A stretch of DNA of 64,000 nt from ENR-C587 sp942493235 (GTDB lineage: Bacteria > Bacteroidota > Ignavibacteria > Kapaibacteriales > UBA2268), in assembly GCA_942493235.1 (NCBI GenBank), contig OW818676.1:2232001-2296000 (forward strand). Direction: 5' to 3'. The position numbers and the translations under genes are program-made. The notes under the pieces are model-generated. The model was not told the DNA's origin and made no database searches. It saw nothing but the letters and a program-made list of their open reading frames with translations. This document shows positions 45,778 to 56,000 of the stretch, piece by piece (positions within the stretch are counted from its first letter, which is position 1; every line of letters begins with the position of its first letter).

Positions 45778-46437
45778 TTATTTTTTAGGATTAAAAATTA
45801 TATCTAACCAATGCGGTAAATCTGGAATATCAGGTCTGTGGGCATGTGGCTTTTGCCCTTCAGGACTATGGCTTGCTCCATGCTTTCCATCTTTTCTTAC
45901 TCCAGTTGGTTTACCATCTTTATCTTTAACTTGTACAAAATCACCATTAGGACTTTCATTAAGCTGTTCACCTGCTTTAACTGGAATTACATTACCATTT
46001 GCATCTACTACATTTACCGGTTCTGCAACTGGCCCTTTAAAGGGATTAGTATTTTCAGTCGCATTTTCTGTAGAATTAAAAAGTGGTATTCCAAGGAAAT
46101 TTTCACTCTCCGTTTTAAATTCAGTTTTAGTTGTAGATGGTGACACCTGTTTCTTTTGTGTTGGACCTGAATCACCACTCAAAGCCAGTGGTGAAAGTAA
46201 TATTAAGGGTACTGAAGTAGCTATTATCGGCAAAGCTCTCGCAACAGCACCAACAGTAGTCCAAAAACCGGGTGAAAGAATTCCTTCCGCCATCCCGCTC
46301 CCATCACTACCCATCACCGGATTATTAGAACAATAATGGTACGGAGTCCAGCTATAGTATTTCTCCCAGAGCGGGTCTATGCTCGTAAATCTGCCTATAT
46401 CTTCATCGTATTTTCTAACGCCTAAATCTCCGAGACT
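45778..46437 (-). pseudogene. Orphan Rhs tip cassette 3 (core fragment plus toxin tip, no start)
   Basis: Reads SLGDLGVRKYDEDIGRFTS, through YYSWTPYHYCSNNPVMGSDG, so it begins with the last 45 or so residues of the Rhs core. A tip follows with a hydrophobic stretch (LPIIATSVPLILLSPLAL), a linker, and a C-terminal motif DKDGKPTGVRKDG-x-H with later His residues (PHAHRPDIP). That resembles nuclease-type polymorphic toxin ends. The frame opens at a TAG at 46438-46440, and five bases of the core are missing beside the previous gene. It cannot be made on its own except from an internal GTG/ATG at 46317. It could serve as a donor for tip exchange. Confidence 0.75.
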
Positions 46438-46442
46438 CTATG

Positions 46443-47069
46443 TTATTTAAAATCAATAAAGAATTTTAGGCTATCTAAATTTTCATGCTTAATTTGCTGA
46501 TTTAGAAATAAAATTTGTTTTATAGTATCTTTAACATAAATACCATCGAAACTAATAAAGCATTTTTTGATTACGTATTTGGGAAGATTTGTAAACAAAG
46601 TATCAGTAAACTTTCCAATATCCCAATTGTAGTTCCAGCTTTCATCATTTGGAAAATTAAATTTATCTTCGCAAGCAATGTTTTTCCACCTTATTGAAAA
46701 TCCCTTATATTTTTTATTCGGAAATCTTTTTAATTTAAGATAATAAGAATAACTTTTATATGAGTACTCAATAACCACAAATCTTGATTTCAAAAGCTCG
46801 GAATAATATTTTTTATATCTAATTAGTTTAATATCGTTATTCTCATTTGTGTACTTAAATAAAGACATATTTAATTGAGCCAAATCAAAATTTAATACTT
46901 CTATATTGTAGGAAGAGTCATCTATTTGAATTTTATCAATTTCTCTAAGAGTTAAATAATGTTCTTCTGACTCAATATATTTTTCAATCATTTTTCCCCT
47001 ATAATCATTTTGATTCTGATTACACGACATGAACAATATTGATAAAATTAATAACACGAATAATTTCAT
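46443..47069 (-). CDS. Probable immunity lipoprotein
   Basis: 208 residues with a lipoprotein signal (MKLFVLLILSILFMSC, Cys16 as lipobox). The mature part is Lys/Tyr-rich with no known family. Its ATG overlaps the TGA stop of the upstream tip by four bases (ATGA), the tight coupling typical of toxin-immunity pairs. Membrane attachment in the periplasm would place it where an incoming toxin acts. Inferred from position and export signal. Confidence 0.65.
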   Translation of the reverse strand: MKLFVLLILSILFMSCNQNQNDYRGKMIEKYIESEEHYLTLREIDKIQIDDSSYNIEVLNFDLAQLNMSLFKYTNENNDIKLIRYKKYYSELLKSRFVVIEYSYKSYSYYLKLKRFPNKKYKGFSIRWKNIACEDKFNFPNDESWNYNWDIGKFTDTLFTNLPKYVIKKCFISFDGIYVKDTIKQILFLNQQIKHENLDSLKFFIDFK

Positions 47070-47806
47070 TTTGATTGTCCTGTGATTGTTTTACCATAAT
47101 TGTAATATTCTTTTGTAAATTCATCTCTCATCTCTTCTTTTAATTTACCATCTTCAAAGTATTTCTGAAATTGATCTGGTATAAAATTACCTTCATTTTT
47201 ACTTGTATATTCTCTTCTTTCAATAATCTGATCCAAGGAAAGATAACCCGCAGAAAACAATGCGGAATAAACTTGAAAATGCCTATTATTCATTAAGTGC
47301 AAAGTTTCTTCAAACATAACACTTTCTGTATATCTTACATCATCGGGGTTGTCATCATTATACACCGAATAATCAAGTGCAATTTCATTAGTTGTTTGCT
47401 TTGCTTGTCCATAAAATTCACCGTTAGAATTAACAATTCCTACAAAATAGATATTACTTCTAACAGCTTTTGCAATATTGGGGGCATAATGCCTGCTATT
47501 AGGGTCATCCCATCCACCATTCCGTCCTTCGCAAGCCAAGCTGTTTAATTGATCCTCAATTCATTTTGAATATATAGCATTCGGAGGAGCAAGCTCATTA
47601 TAAAGCTTTGAAGTAATTAGTCTATCTTTATTTATTACCCAATACCATTTTCCTCCTGGATCTTTCCCCATTACCGGATTATTGCTACAATAATGGTATG
47701 GAGTCCAGCTATAGTATTTCTCCCACAATGGGTCTATACTTGTAAATCTGCCTATATCTTCATCATACTTTCGTGCGCCAAAATCTCCGAGAGAGCTCTC
47801 TAAATC
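47066..47806 (-). pseudogene. Orphan Rhs tip cassette 2, interrupted by an in-frame TGA
   Basis: Starts in the core (DLESSLGDFGARKYDEDIGR, through NNPVMGKDPGG), then a tip KWYWVINKDRLITSKLYNEL. A TGA at 47561-47563 interrupts it. The same frame then continues IEDQLNSLACEGRNGGWDDP, through MFEETLHLMNNRHFQVYSAL, to the stop at 47066. A single base change would restore a tip of about 200 residues. The segment FEETLH-x7-H could hold metal-binding residues, but that is speculative. The lipoprotein gene follows immediately. Confidence 0.8.
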
Positions 47807-47846
47807 AATGTACAAATATAACAAATATTTGCAGTTATTTAAAATA

Positions 47847-47890
47847 AGCCCCCTCAAAATTATGAATTTGACTTTTTGAAGTAGGGGGCT
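47847..47890 (-). terminator. Terminator-like hairpin after the 47899 gene
   Basis: AGCCCCCT (47847-47854) pairs with AGGGGGCT (47883-47890), with inner TCAAAA/TTTTTGA pairing, followed on the minus strand by TATTTT. Just beyond it a TATATTTG box (47813-47820, minus strand) stands at the edge of the core fragment, as it does at 45467-45474. Confidence 0.6.
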
Positions 47891-47898
47891 AATAGCAT

Positions 47899-48471
47899 TT
47901 AGTCTTTATAGCTTAATACTCCCGAAAAACAATCTACAAATACAAATTTTCTCTTATTTATTAAATAACAGATTAATGAATTGAAAATATTTATATCTTT
48001 AATTTCTAACTTACATTTATACCAAGACTCAGTAATTCTTTCAAAATAATTTTGATTAATATCTTCTAAACTGATAGTATCAAAATAGGAGAAGATTGAT
48101 TTGTTTAATTTAATAATGCCAAATTGCAATAAATTTTCAATTGAATCATTTTTTAAAACTATTGATTGATTATTTATAAGAATTCTAAGCATATCTATAT
48201 AGAAATCTCGATAATTTGATTTATTCATTGTTGGAAGAATTTTCTTTATATATAATGAGTACAGTAAATTTCGAGTAATTAATATTCTTCCTTCAAAATC
48301 AATAGTTTGAATATTAATGCTTATGTAAATATGATGAGAAGAACCATTTGACAATATTCTATACCAATATAGTGAATCAGTGGCACTTTGATCTTTTGAA
48401 CCAATTGATTGACCTAATAGTGATATTGTTAATATTTGAAATACAAATAGAATCATTAAATTATTTTTCAT
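47899..48471 (-). CDS. Probable secreted immunity protein
   Basis: 190 residues with a signal peptide (MKNNLMILFVFQILTISLLG) and a helical, Ile/Asn-rich body of unknown family. It starts 2 bp after the stop of the tip at 48474 and ends at a terminator. Position and size fit an immunity protein acting in the periplasm. No family support, so the function is inferred from context. Confidence 0.6.
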   Translation of the reverse strand: MKNNLMILFVFQILTISLLGQSIGSKDQSATDSLYWYRILSNGSSHHIYISINIQTIDFEGRILITRNLLYSLYIKKILPTMNKSNYRDFYIDMLRILINNQSIVLKNDSIENLLQFGIIKLNKSIFSYFDTISLEDINQNYFERITESWYKCKLEIKDINIFNSLICYLINKRKFVFVDCFSGVLSYKD

Positions 48472-48473
48472 AT

Positions 48474-49354
48474 CTATTTCCTCATATAATCATTTAAATA
48501 TTGACCGGGTATTTTGAATCCTTGATAAGTGTCGGTAGGGTTTTTCCCTTCAATAATTCTTTGAATATTCTGCATATTAACTGCTCTTACGTCATTTTTA
48601 TAGACACCTGGTGCACATTGTTCATAATCATTATTCCCAGTCATATAATCATAAAAATGTCCGAATACTTCATGTGATAAAAATTCACTATAAGATGTTC
48701 CATTGTTAATATCTTGAAGACTAACTAATAAAGTTCCACCCATTGGTGTTCCATATGCCCCAAAAACATCTTGATTATCAGGTGTGGCCGAATTAGCAAA
48801 ATCTGACAATCTATCATTTGTTTCCGTAATATTATATGAAAATTCGGATTTTACTAATAAGTCCAATCGTGTCATAAATTCAGAACTGTTTGAATTTGAA
48901 AATCCTTTTAATGCATCAAATGACTTTGTAACAAATGAATTGTTACCTTTATAAGCCTTACCATCTTCATTATATAATTTTCCGTTTTTATATTGTACCT
49001 TTTTATCTACCGTATTTGTTGAACCGTCATCTTCAGTAACTTCTTCTTTATAAGATATCCAAACCTCTTTTCCACTCGGGTCACTCCCCATCACCGGATT
49101 ATTGCTACAATAATGTATGGACTCCAAGAGTAGTATTTCTCCCAGAGCGGGTCTATACTCGTAAATCTGCCTATATCTTCATCATATTTTCGCACACCAA
49201 AATCTCCGAGACTACTCTCTATATCTTTTTCTTTACCGATAAAAGAAAGCCTGTCCTTGCTTGAACTCTCAAACAAAGTAATCTGTTTTCCAAATGGTTC
49301 ATACAAATATGAGCCGACTATTTCGGAGTTTTTAAGCACTAAATGTGTATTACC
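48474..49354 (-). pseudogene. Orphan Rhs tip cassette 1 with HEXXGH metalloprotease-like tip, one-base deletion
   Basis: Carries the longest core piece (GNTHLVLKNSEIVGSYLYEP, through KYYSWSPY), nearly identical in DNA to the main rhs at 50610-50903. One C is missing near 49115 (ATACATT where rhs has ATACCATT), so the frame shifts. The other frame continues HYCSNNPVMGSDPSG into a tip of about 200 residues. The tip contains LSHEVFGHFYDYM, an HEXXGH arrangement as in M49 peptidases, one residue longer than HEXXH. Translation from the TTG at 49127 would still give the tip with a stub of core. A putative immunity gene follows 2 bp later. Confidence 0.8.
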
Positions 49355-49397
49355 TGTTATTTGCATACTTTGTTTAAATAACTTATCAATATCTTTG

Positions 49398-49405
49398 CAA
49401 ATATA
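49398..49405 (-). promoter_or_regulatory. -7-like TATATTTG box before orphan cassette 1
   Basis: Minus-strand TATATTTG, about 45 bp before the core fragment. The same box stands before cassettes at 47813-47820 and 45467-45474, and before the first gene of the rhs operon (59944-59951). It suggests the displaced cassettes have their own promoters. Confidence 0.4.
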
Positions 49406-49441
49406 GTAAATATTTATGAATATTATTTATATTTTTTAATA

Positions 49442-50032
49442 CTAAGTTGGGGTAAAATAATAATAATAATTTCCATCAATGTGTTTGAAAACTGTGCCTT
49501 CTCTTCTTTCAGGTTTGAATATATAATTATCTTCAATAAATATAATTGAAGTGGTTTCGCTTAACATAAATCTTATAGTTGTTAAAGAAGTTGGGCTGTT
49601 TGAAATACAATATAAATCAAGAATTTTCAATATTTTAAATAAGATTTCAATTTCAGCATTCATATTATTAGTATAAGTTAAATCTATTTTTTGTTTTTTT
49701 AGAATATCATTAAACAATAAAATACCTAGTTTTATATCAAATTCAAAACGTTTTTCATTTTTATATTTGAATAAATAAACACTACTCTGAAAAAATACAT
49801 TATTTTTTCTTATAGACTCTAAAGCAGTATCTTGTTGTAGCTTGCTTACAACCGAATCAAATAACAATTTATTTTTATTAAATAATATTATTGTAGGCTC
49901 AAAATGTTCAACTCCATAATTAGAATTTGAAAATAATAATGCAACTACAATCAATAATAATTTGATTGTAATTATTAATATAAATATTAAAGAACAAATC
50001 TTTATTAGTAATTTTAATAGTTTGTTTTTCAT
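49442..50032 (-). CDS. Probable immunity protein for the main Rhs tip
   Basis: 196 residues from the ATG at 50032, 4 bp after the rhs stop. One long N-terminal membrane segment (LLIKICSLIFILIITIKLLL and on) anchors a soluble domain of unknown family. Placement directly downstream of the Rhs tip is the standard position of an immunity gene, and an inner-membrane anchor facing the periplasm fits neutralising an imported toxin. Function is inferred. Confidence 0.65.
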   Translation of the reverse strand: MKNKLLKLLIKICSLIFILIITIKLLLIVVALLFSNSNYGVEHFEPTIILFNKNKLLFDSVVSKLQQDTALESIRKNNVFFQSSVYLFKYKNEKRFEFDIKLGILLFNDILKKQKIDLTYTNNMNAEIEILFKILKILDLYCISNSPTSLTTIRFMLSETTSIIFIEDNYIFKPERREGTVFKHIDGNYYYYFTPT

Positions 50033-50036
50033 TTCA

Positions 50037-53000
50037 TCACCAATTTGTAAAATATCCAAAATAGCCAATATTAAATGCTTTTACTTCATTAGGTTGATCA
50101 AGTTTTCTAAATTTATATAACGAATATGCATGAGCTGCCATGTTTATAATACTATAGTCAATTCCGAGTTTTCTCATTGTTTTACCCCAAACAACGTTTC
50201 CAGCTTCACGCCAATTAAAAACCGTCCCTTGATAAACATATAAGGATGAAGACGCATAATTGTCTCTTAAATCTACATCACCATCAGTAATTATTAAATT
50301 ATGCTTTTGATCCATTAATCCTCCTTCTGGAGATTCTTTTAAAGCATAAAATATTGGATCCAAATCTGTTTTTCCATGTTCAGACAACGCATCATTTACC
50401 TTAGCATCTAAACCTTTTTCTTTATCTGTACCCCAATTAGTCCATACATTTTTCCAGTCATCTTGAGTGACCGTTTCTTTTGAATTTGCTTGAAATCTTT
50501 TGCCATTTACTTCGACAAAATATCTATCCTTATGTAAAAATTCCATAAATCCCCAATCATTTTCTTTTTTTGGAGCTTTGTCTGAACTTGTATAAATATA
50601 ATCCGCCAATCCACTCGGATCACTTCCCATCACCGGATTATTGCTACAGTAATGGTATGGAGTCCAGCTATAGTATTTCTCCCATAACGGATCTATGCTT
50701 GTAAATCTGCCTATATCTTCATCATATTTTCGTACACCGAAATCGCCAAGACTGCTCTCTATATCTTTCTCTTTACCAATAAAAGAAAGCCTATCTTTGC
50801 TTGAACTCTCAAACAAAGTAATCTGTTTTCCGAATGGTTCATACAAATATGAGCCGACTATTTCGGAGTTTTTAAGCACTAAATGTGTATTACCCAGCTG
50901 GTCTAATACTTTATAAGTTTTTTTATAGTCTCCGACTACATTAATTGTATAATTTACCAATTGACCACCGGGGGCATATATATTATATTCACTAGCATAA
51001 CTCATTACTGCTCCGTTACTGACATTATATTGGCTTGGTCTTTCATAGATACTATTGAAAAACGAGCTTAAATCATCTTTATTGTAAACGCCGTTATAGG
51101 TTACATATTGCTCGTTATTGATTCCCAAATGATAATATAACCAAGGATATACTTCGCCCTCTGTATTACCTATGGAGCTGTAATCCATTCTTTTCGATTC
51201 GCGTTCAGAAAATGGATTATAAGCATATTTCCAAACTACCTTATTTATATCAGGTAAAGCATTATCACAATTAGGGTCGTTTATATATGCCGAATTCTTA
51301 GTATATTCACTTAAAAGTCCTCTAAAGTCATATTGGAACTCCTCAAGAGACTTTTGAAAAACATTTATAGAATTTGAATTACCATTTGTTTGATAAAGAG
51401 AAGTTACTTTCTCCAATGTTACTTTATTTTTTAAAGAACCATCATTATAATATTGATTGTTAATTGATTTTTTGATAGTGTTCTCAGTAGCATCACTTGA
51501 TATAACATTAGATAATAATGCGTTCGGCTGAAAAAATTTAGAAGTAGAATACGAATACTGATTATATGATGCATTGCTGTATTCATGTTCCAAAAGTATT
51601 TGACGATTACCAATCTTATCGGAATAACTGTCAAAAGCTTGTATAGAAATCCTGCTTTCTTCATCATCACTGTCATAAATATTACACATTGTCATTTGTT
51701 CTTTAAAACAATCATATATATAGTTGTAATAACGTATAACCCCATTATTATTATACATAGTGGATTGAATATTACCGAGGTTATCGTCGTAATATGTATT
51801 ATTTTGCTCAAATATTATCGTGCCGTTTTTTTTGGTTTCAATACCTGTCAACCACCCGTTAGTGTTATACTTGTTTGATACGGACATTTTCAACACAGGT
51901 ATATTAATACTGTCTAATTGATCTCCCATGTTATATCTGTATGCTAAACTGAATAAAGGACTTTCAGGCGGTGATTTCACTAATTCAGGTGCCTCTACAT
52001 AATTATATTTGTACATTTTTGCTAGATTGGAAACCTTTTCTACCATACCACCAGATATGACTTCGCTATCCCAGACTGTATCTATTCTTCCTGAATTATC
52101 ATAACCATAATATGTCATAAATTGATTTCTTGCATCAACTACTCTTACGGAAGTAACTAAATCCATTGAATTATAAGTATAATAAGTAGCGTCAATTCCA
52201 ATATTTTCTGTCATCCTAAGCATTGTTTCAACTCTACCTCGTTCGTCGTAACTGAAAACCATATAATTAAAAGGCAAATCTCCATTTTCTCTATAAGCAA
52301 TTGTGGCTATCCTACCTTTTAAATTACGAGCTTTCTTGATTTTAACTGTAGAAGACTCAGTAGAATATTTTGATTCCATCAAATTATTCCAAACCGATTT
52401 ATCAGGAAATTTAGAAAATATATTACCGGACGAATTCGGTAATTCATCATAATAGTATGCTATCAATATATTCTGAGGGCATGTTTTAATATCTTCAAAA
52501 TTTTCAAAAGTCGAAGCAGAATAACCTGTAGTATTATTAACAGCCGGATTCCAATTAGTAATAAATTTAGAGGCTACACAATCTGTACCCAGTATTGTAT
52601 TTAGCTTAGTAAATAGACTACTTATTGATTGATTATTCCATTTCCCAAATTTTAAGTAATAGGTCGAATCTGTTAACGGCATATTGGCTTCTAATTGAAA
52701 CATTGTCGGATTTACTGTTAATATACTATAGGGATAAGCAGAATTAATTGTGTTACCGGTATAATGGAGATAATTTGGTTCTATTTGGTCAGATATTCTG
52801 TTTAGATTTATATTATTGACTTTTATTTGGTTTTTTCCTAAATTAGTCAAATCAAGCAGTGCTTGAGCAGTATTATTAAATTTAGCTTCGCCGACAACAG
52901 TAATTCTGTTTAAATCATCATATTGATAAAATGTCATCTTAGTATCTACTGCCTGTTTCTGTGTTTGCGTAAACCTCAAATTACCGAATCTGTCGTATCT

Positions 53001-56000
53001 GTATGAATTAAATCCCAAATCAGGTTGATATTTATACTTTACTTTACCTAATATGTCTTCATACCAATATCTAATATATTGATTTTCAGGATTAGTAATT
53101 TCTATTATCCTATTTAGATTATCATATTCGTAATACATCATCTTTGAAGTTTTTTCGGTTGTAGTAGTGTCATAAATATTAAGTTCGTCATTAAAGAATA
53201 TATTAGTGCTTGTGTATTCTTTGATTGATACTCTCAAATTACCTAAAGCGTCTTTATAATCATTATTCTTTATATAATTTATTATTGTTTTATCAGACTT
53301 ATCAGGAATTTCAATAATTGAAGTAGTTAAATTTCCAGAACCATAAAAACTTGGTTCATTGTTCTCAATATCGGCTATAGTAATGTTATCATCATTGGGA
53401 TAATAATAAGGATTTTTCAAATCTACGATATTGGCTATGTCCTCACTACCTAAGCTTTTATAGAAGTATTTAACTTCAGATTTCAATTCAATATTATTTG
53501 TGCTTGTAGTTAATTTTTTTAATCTAAAGAATTCGTCATAATTATAAACATTTGTAGTCCCCATAGGTCCAGTTTCTTTAATCTTCTGATTTAAAAGATT
53601 ATATTGAACTTCGCTAATTTGGTCATTATTATAATCTATATCATTTCTTTGTGCTTTTTCAATGTTGTAATTATATCCATAAGTATAATCTGTTTTGAAA
53701 AATCTAGAAAATGTTTCAGGATTGTGTATATAATTCATTGAAGTACTTCTATCATCTATTTTATTTATAACTGTTTTAAAGGGTTTATATCTATCATTCC
53801 AGGTATCTGCATATATAAATTTCTTAGTAAAATCAGTATTATCAGCTGTAACCGGATGTAGAATAATGCCTTTAACAATACAACTCAATTCGTTACCCGA
53901 TATTCTTTTTCCGGGAGTAACCATTTTAATGGCAATTTGCATCATATTACCAGAGTTTAAAAATTCTATTAAATCCGTAATGGAAATTGCCGGCTCTATC
54001 TGATTCAATAAACCTGGAATTAAAACAATTTTTTGTTTCGATGGTTCACTGTCATTTGGTTCTACTCCTGATTTTCTAAAAAGAAACAATGGAGATTTAT
54101 AAGATAAAAGTTTTGTTAATCCGCTTGGAACAGTGGTATTATTTCCATCTTTATCTTTTAATTCTATATCTAAAGTAAATTCGGAATTATCAATTAAATT
54201 AACATCTTCATCTTTATGAAAAGGATTAATTGAAAACTCAAAATACAAACTGTCAATTTGTGATATTTGTTGTCTATTGGGTTCCAAAATACAGATTGCA
54301 TACCCGACAACAGAAGGATTTCCTCTACTCGTTTCATTATCATAGTAATCACATATTGTATAGTCATCAACAACAAGGTTTTCAAATGAATTGTGGGCAG
54401 GGTTATTTGTTAATGGTGCAGTTGCTTGTTCATTTAACCATGGGAAATAATTAGACTTTGTAGTTTGAGATACAGTCGACCTCTTTTTCATGCCGAAAAA
54501 ATATAATAATTCATTATCAAAAGTAGCGGTATTGGTTATAAAACAATCTTTCTTCTTATTATAAATTGTTTCATAATCAATTTCAGGGGTAGAATCGTCG
54601 TATCCCATTTGATGCCAATTACAATGTCTAACTTTGTACTTATATTCTGTATAACAATATTTTAAAATATCAATAGAGTCAACTCTATCGTCATATAGAT
54701 ATTCATAACCGGAATTTAAATATTTATCATGAAAATCTCCTGGCAGAGTAATACGAGCGATTCGATTAAATATATCATATACAAATGTTGATAAATTATT
54801 ATTATTATCGAAAGAATTCAATACATTGCCGTAAGCGTCAATAAAATCTTTTTTTGTTAATGAGATTGTACTTAGTGCCGGAGTGTTTATATCAATTGTA
54901 TTTGAATTAAAAAAACAACCAAAAGCAAAATAATTATAATAAGAGTCAGTTGTAAAACTATAGTAATTATGAGAATTCGTATACTTTAGATAATTATTTG
55001 CATTAGTGCTTAAATCTGATGGTAGCATATAAGAATTGAAAGAATTAACATTATTGCTGTTGCTCACATTCTTAACCAGCCCAATAGGATTTTTTAGATT
55101 GGAATAATTAATATCAGCTTCATAACTACTAATATCATAATAATCATATCTGTTACCAACGATATAATCAACATTGGCAAGACCGCTTGAAGGATTATAA
55201 ACTTGATTATTAAGCTTTGCAAATTTATCGAATTTCACTTTTCCTCTTTTGGGTACTTCCAGAAAAGAACTTGCATTACAATCAAATAATTCATATGATT
55301 TACCTGAGATTATTTCTGCCGTATTTGAATTTCTATTTATTAAATAAGTAATATCCTTAACTGGGACATTATTTATCAAAGGGGCAAAAAATCTTCTTAT
55401 CGTATAGTCATAAACACATTCTTGTAACTTATTTACTTCCTTTTTTGTTTGCGAACTTACTTTCGGACTTATCGAATTAATAGAATATGGAAGTGCTTCT
55501 ATTAACATTCCACATACATTTGTATTTATGAAATAACTTTTACAATTATAAATCTGATTCAGTAATAATATAATTTCTTGATCTGAACTCAAGTTAACAT
55601 CAAAGCAATTAAAACTTTTGAATTCTTTTACATTCTCAATTTCTTTAAAAATTGTTGAAAGAGAAGGATCCATTAGTTTGGTATTGGTTGTTATTTTCTT
55701 AATATTATGTCCGTAATAAGTACATATTTGTGTATTAAAATAATCTTCATTATAAGCGGAATTAAACCTTCGAGTAATTTCAGGATCAATTTCATAAGTA
55801 TAATCCGTCTTTTCAGCTGTCAATATTTTTAACGGTTCGGTATTTAGACTAATCTTAGAATAATAAGGATCATAAGTAAAACTTTGTGTACTCTTGGTTA
55901 ATATTTGATTCCCTAAATTTGTCAGTGATAGAACATCGTCATGTTTAACAGTTCTAAACATTCCTTGTTCGGGTATTTTCAAACTACGTGAATATGACTT

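Noticed and set aside
47561..47857. Stand-alone gene starting at TTG 47857
   Set aside because: The first codons translate a terminator and promoter-like leader; the real content begins at the Rhs core near 47806.
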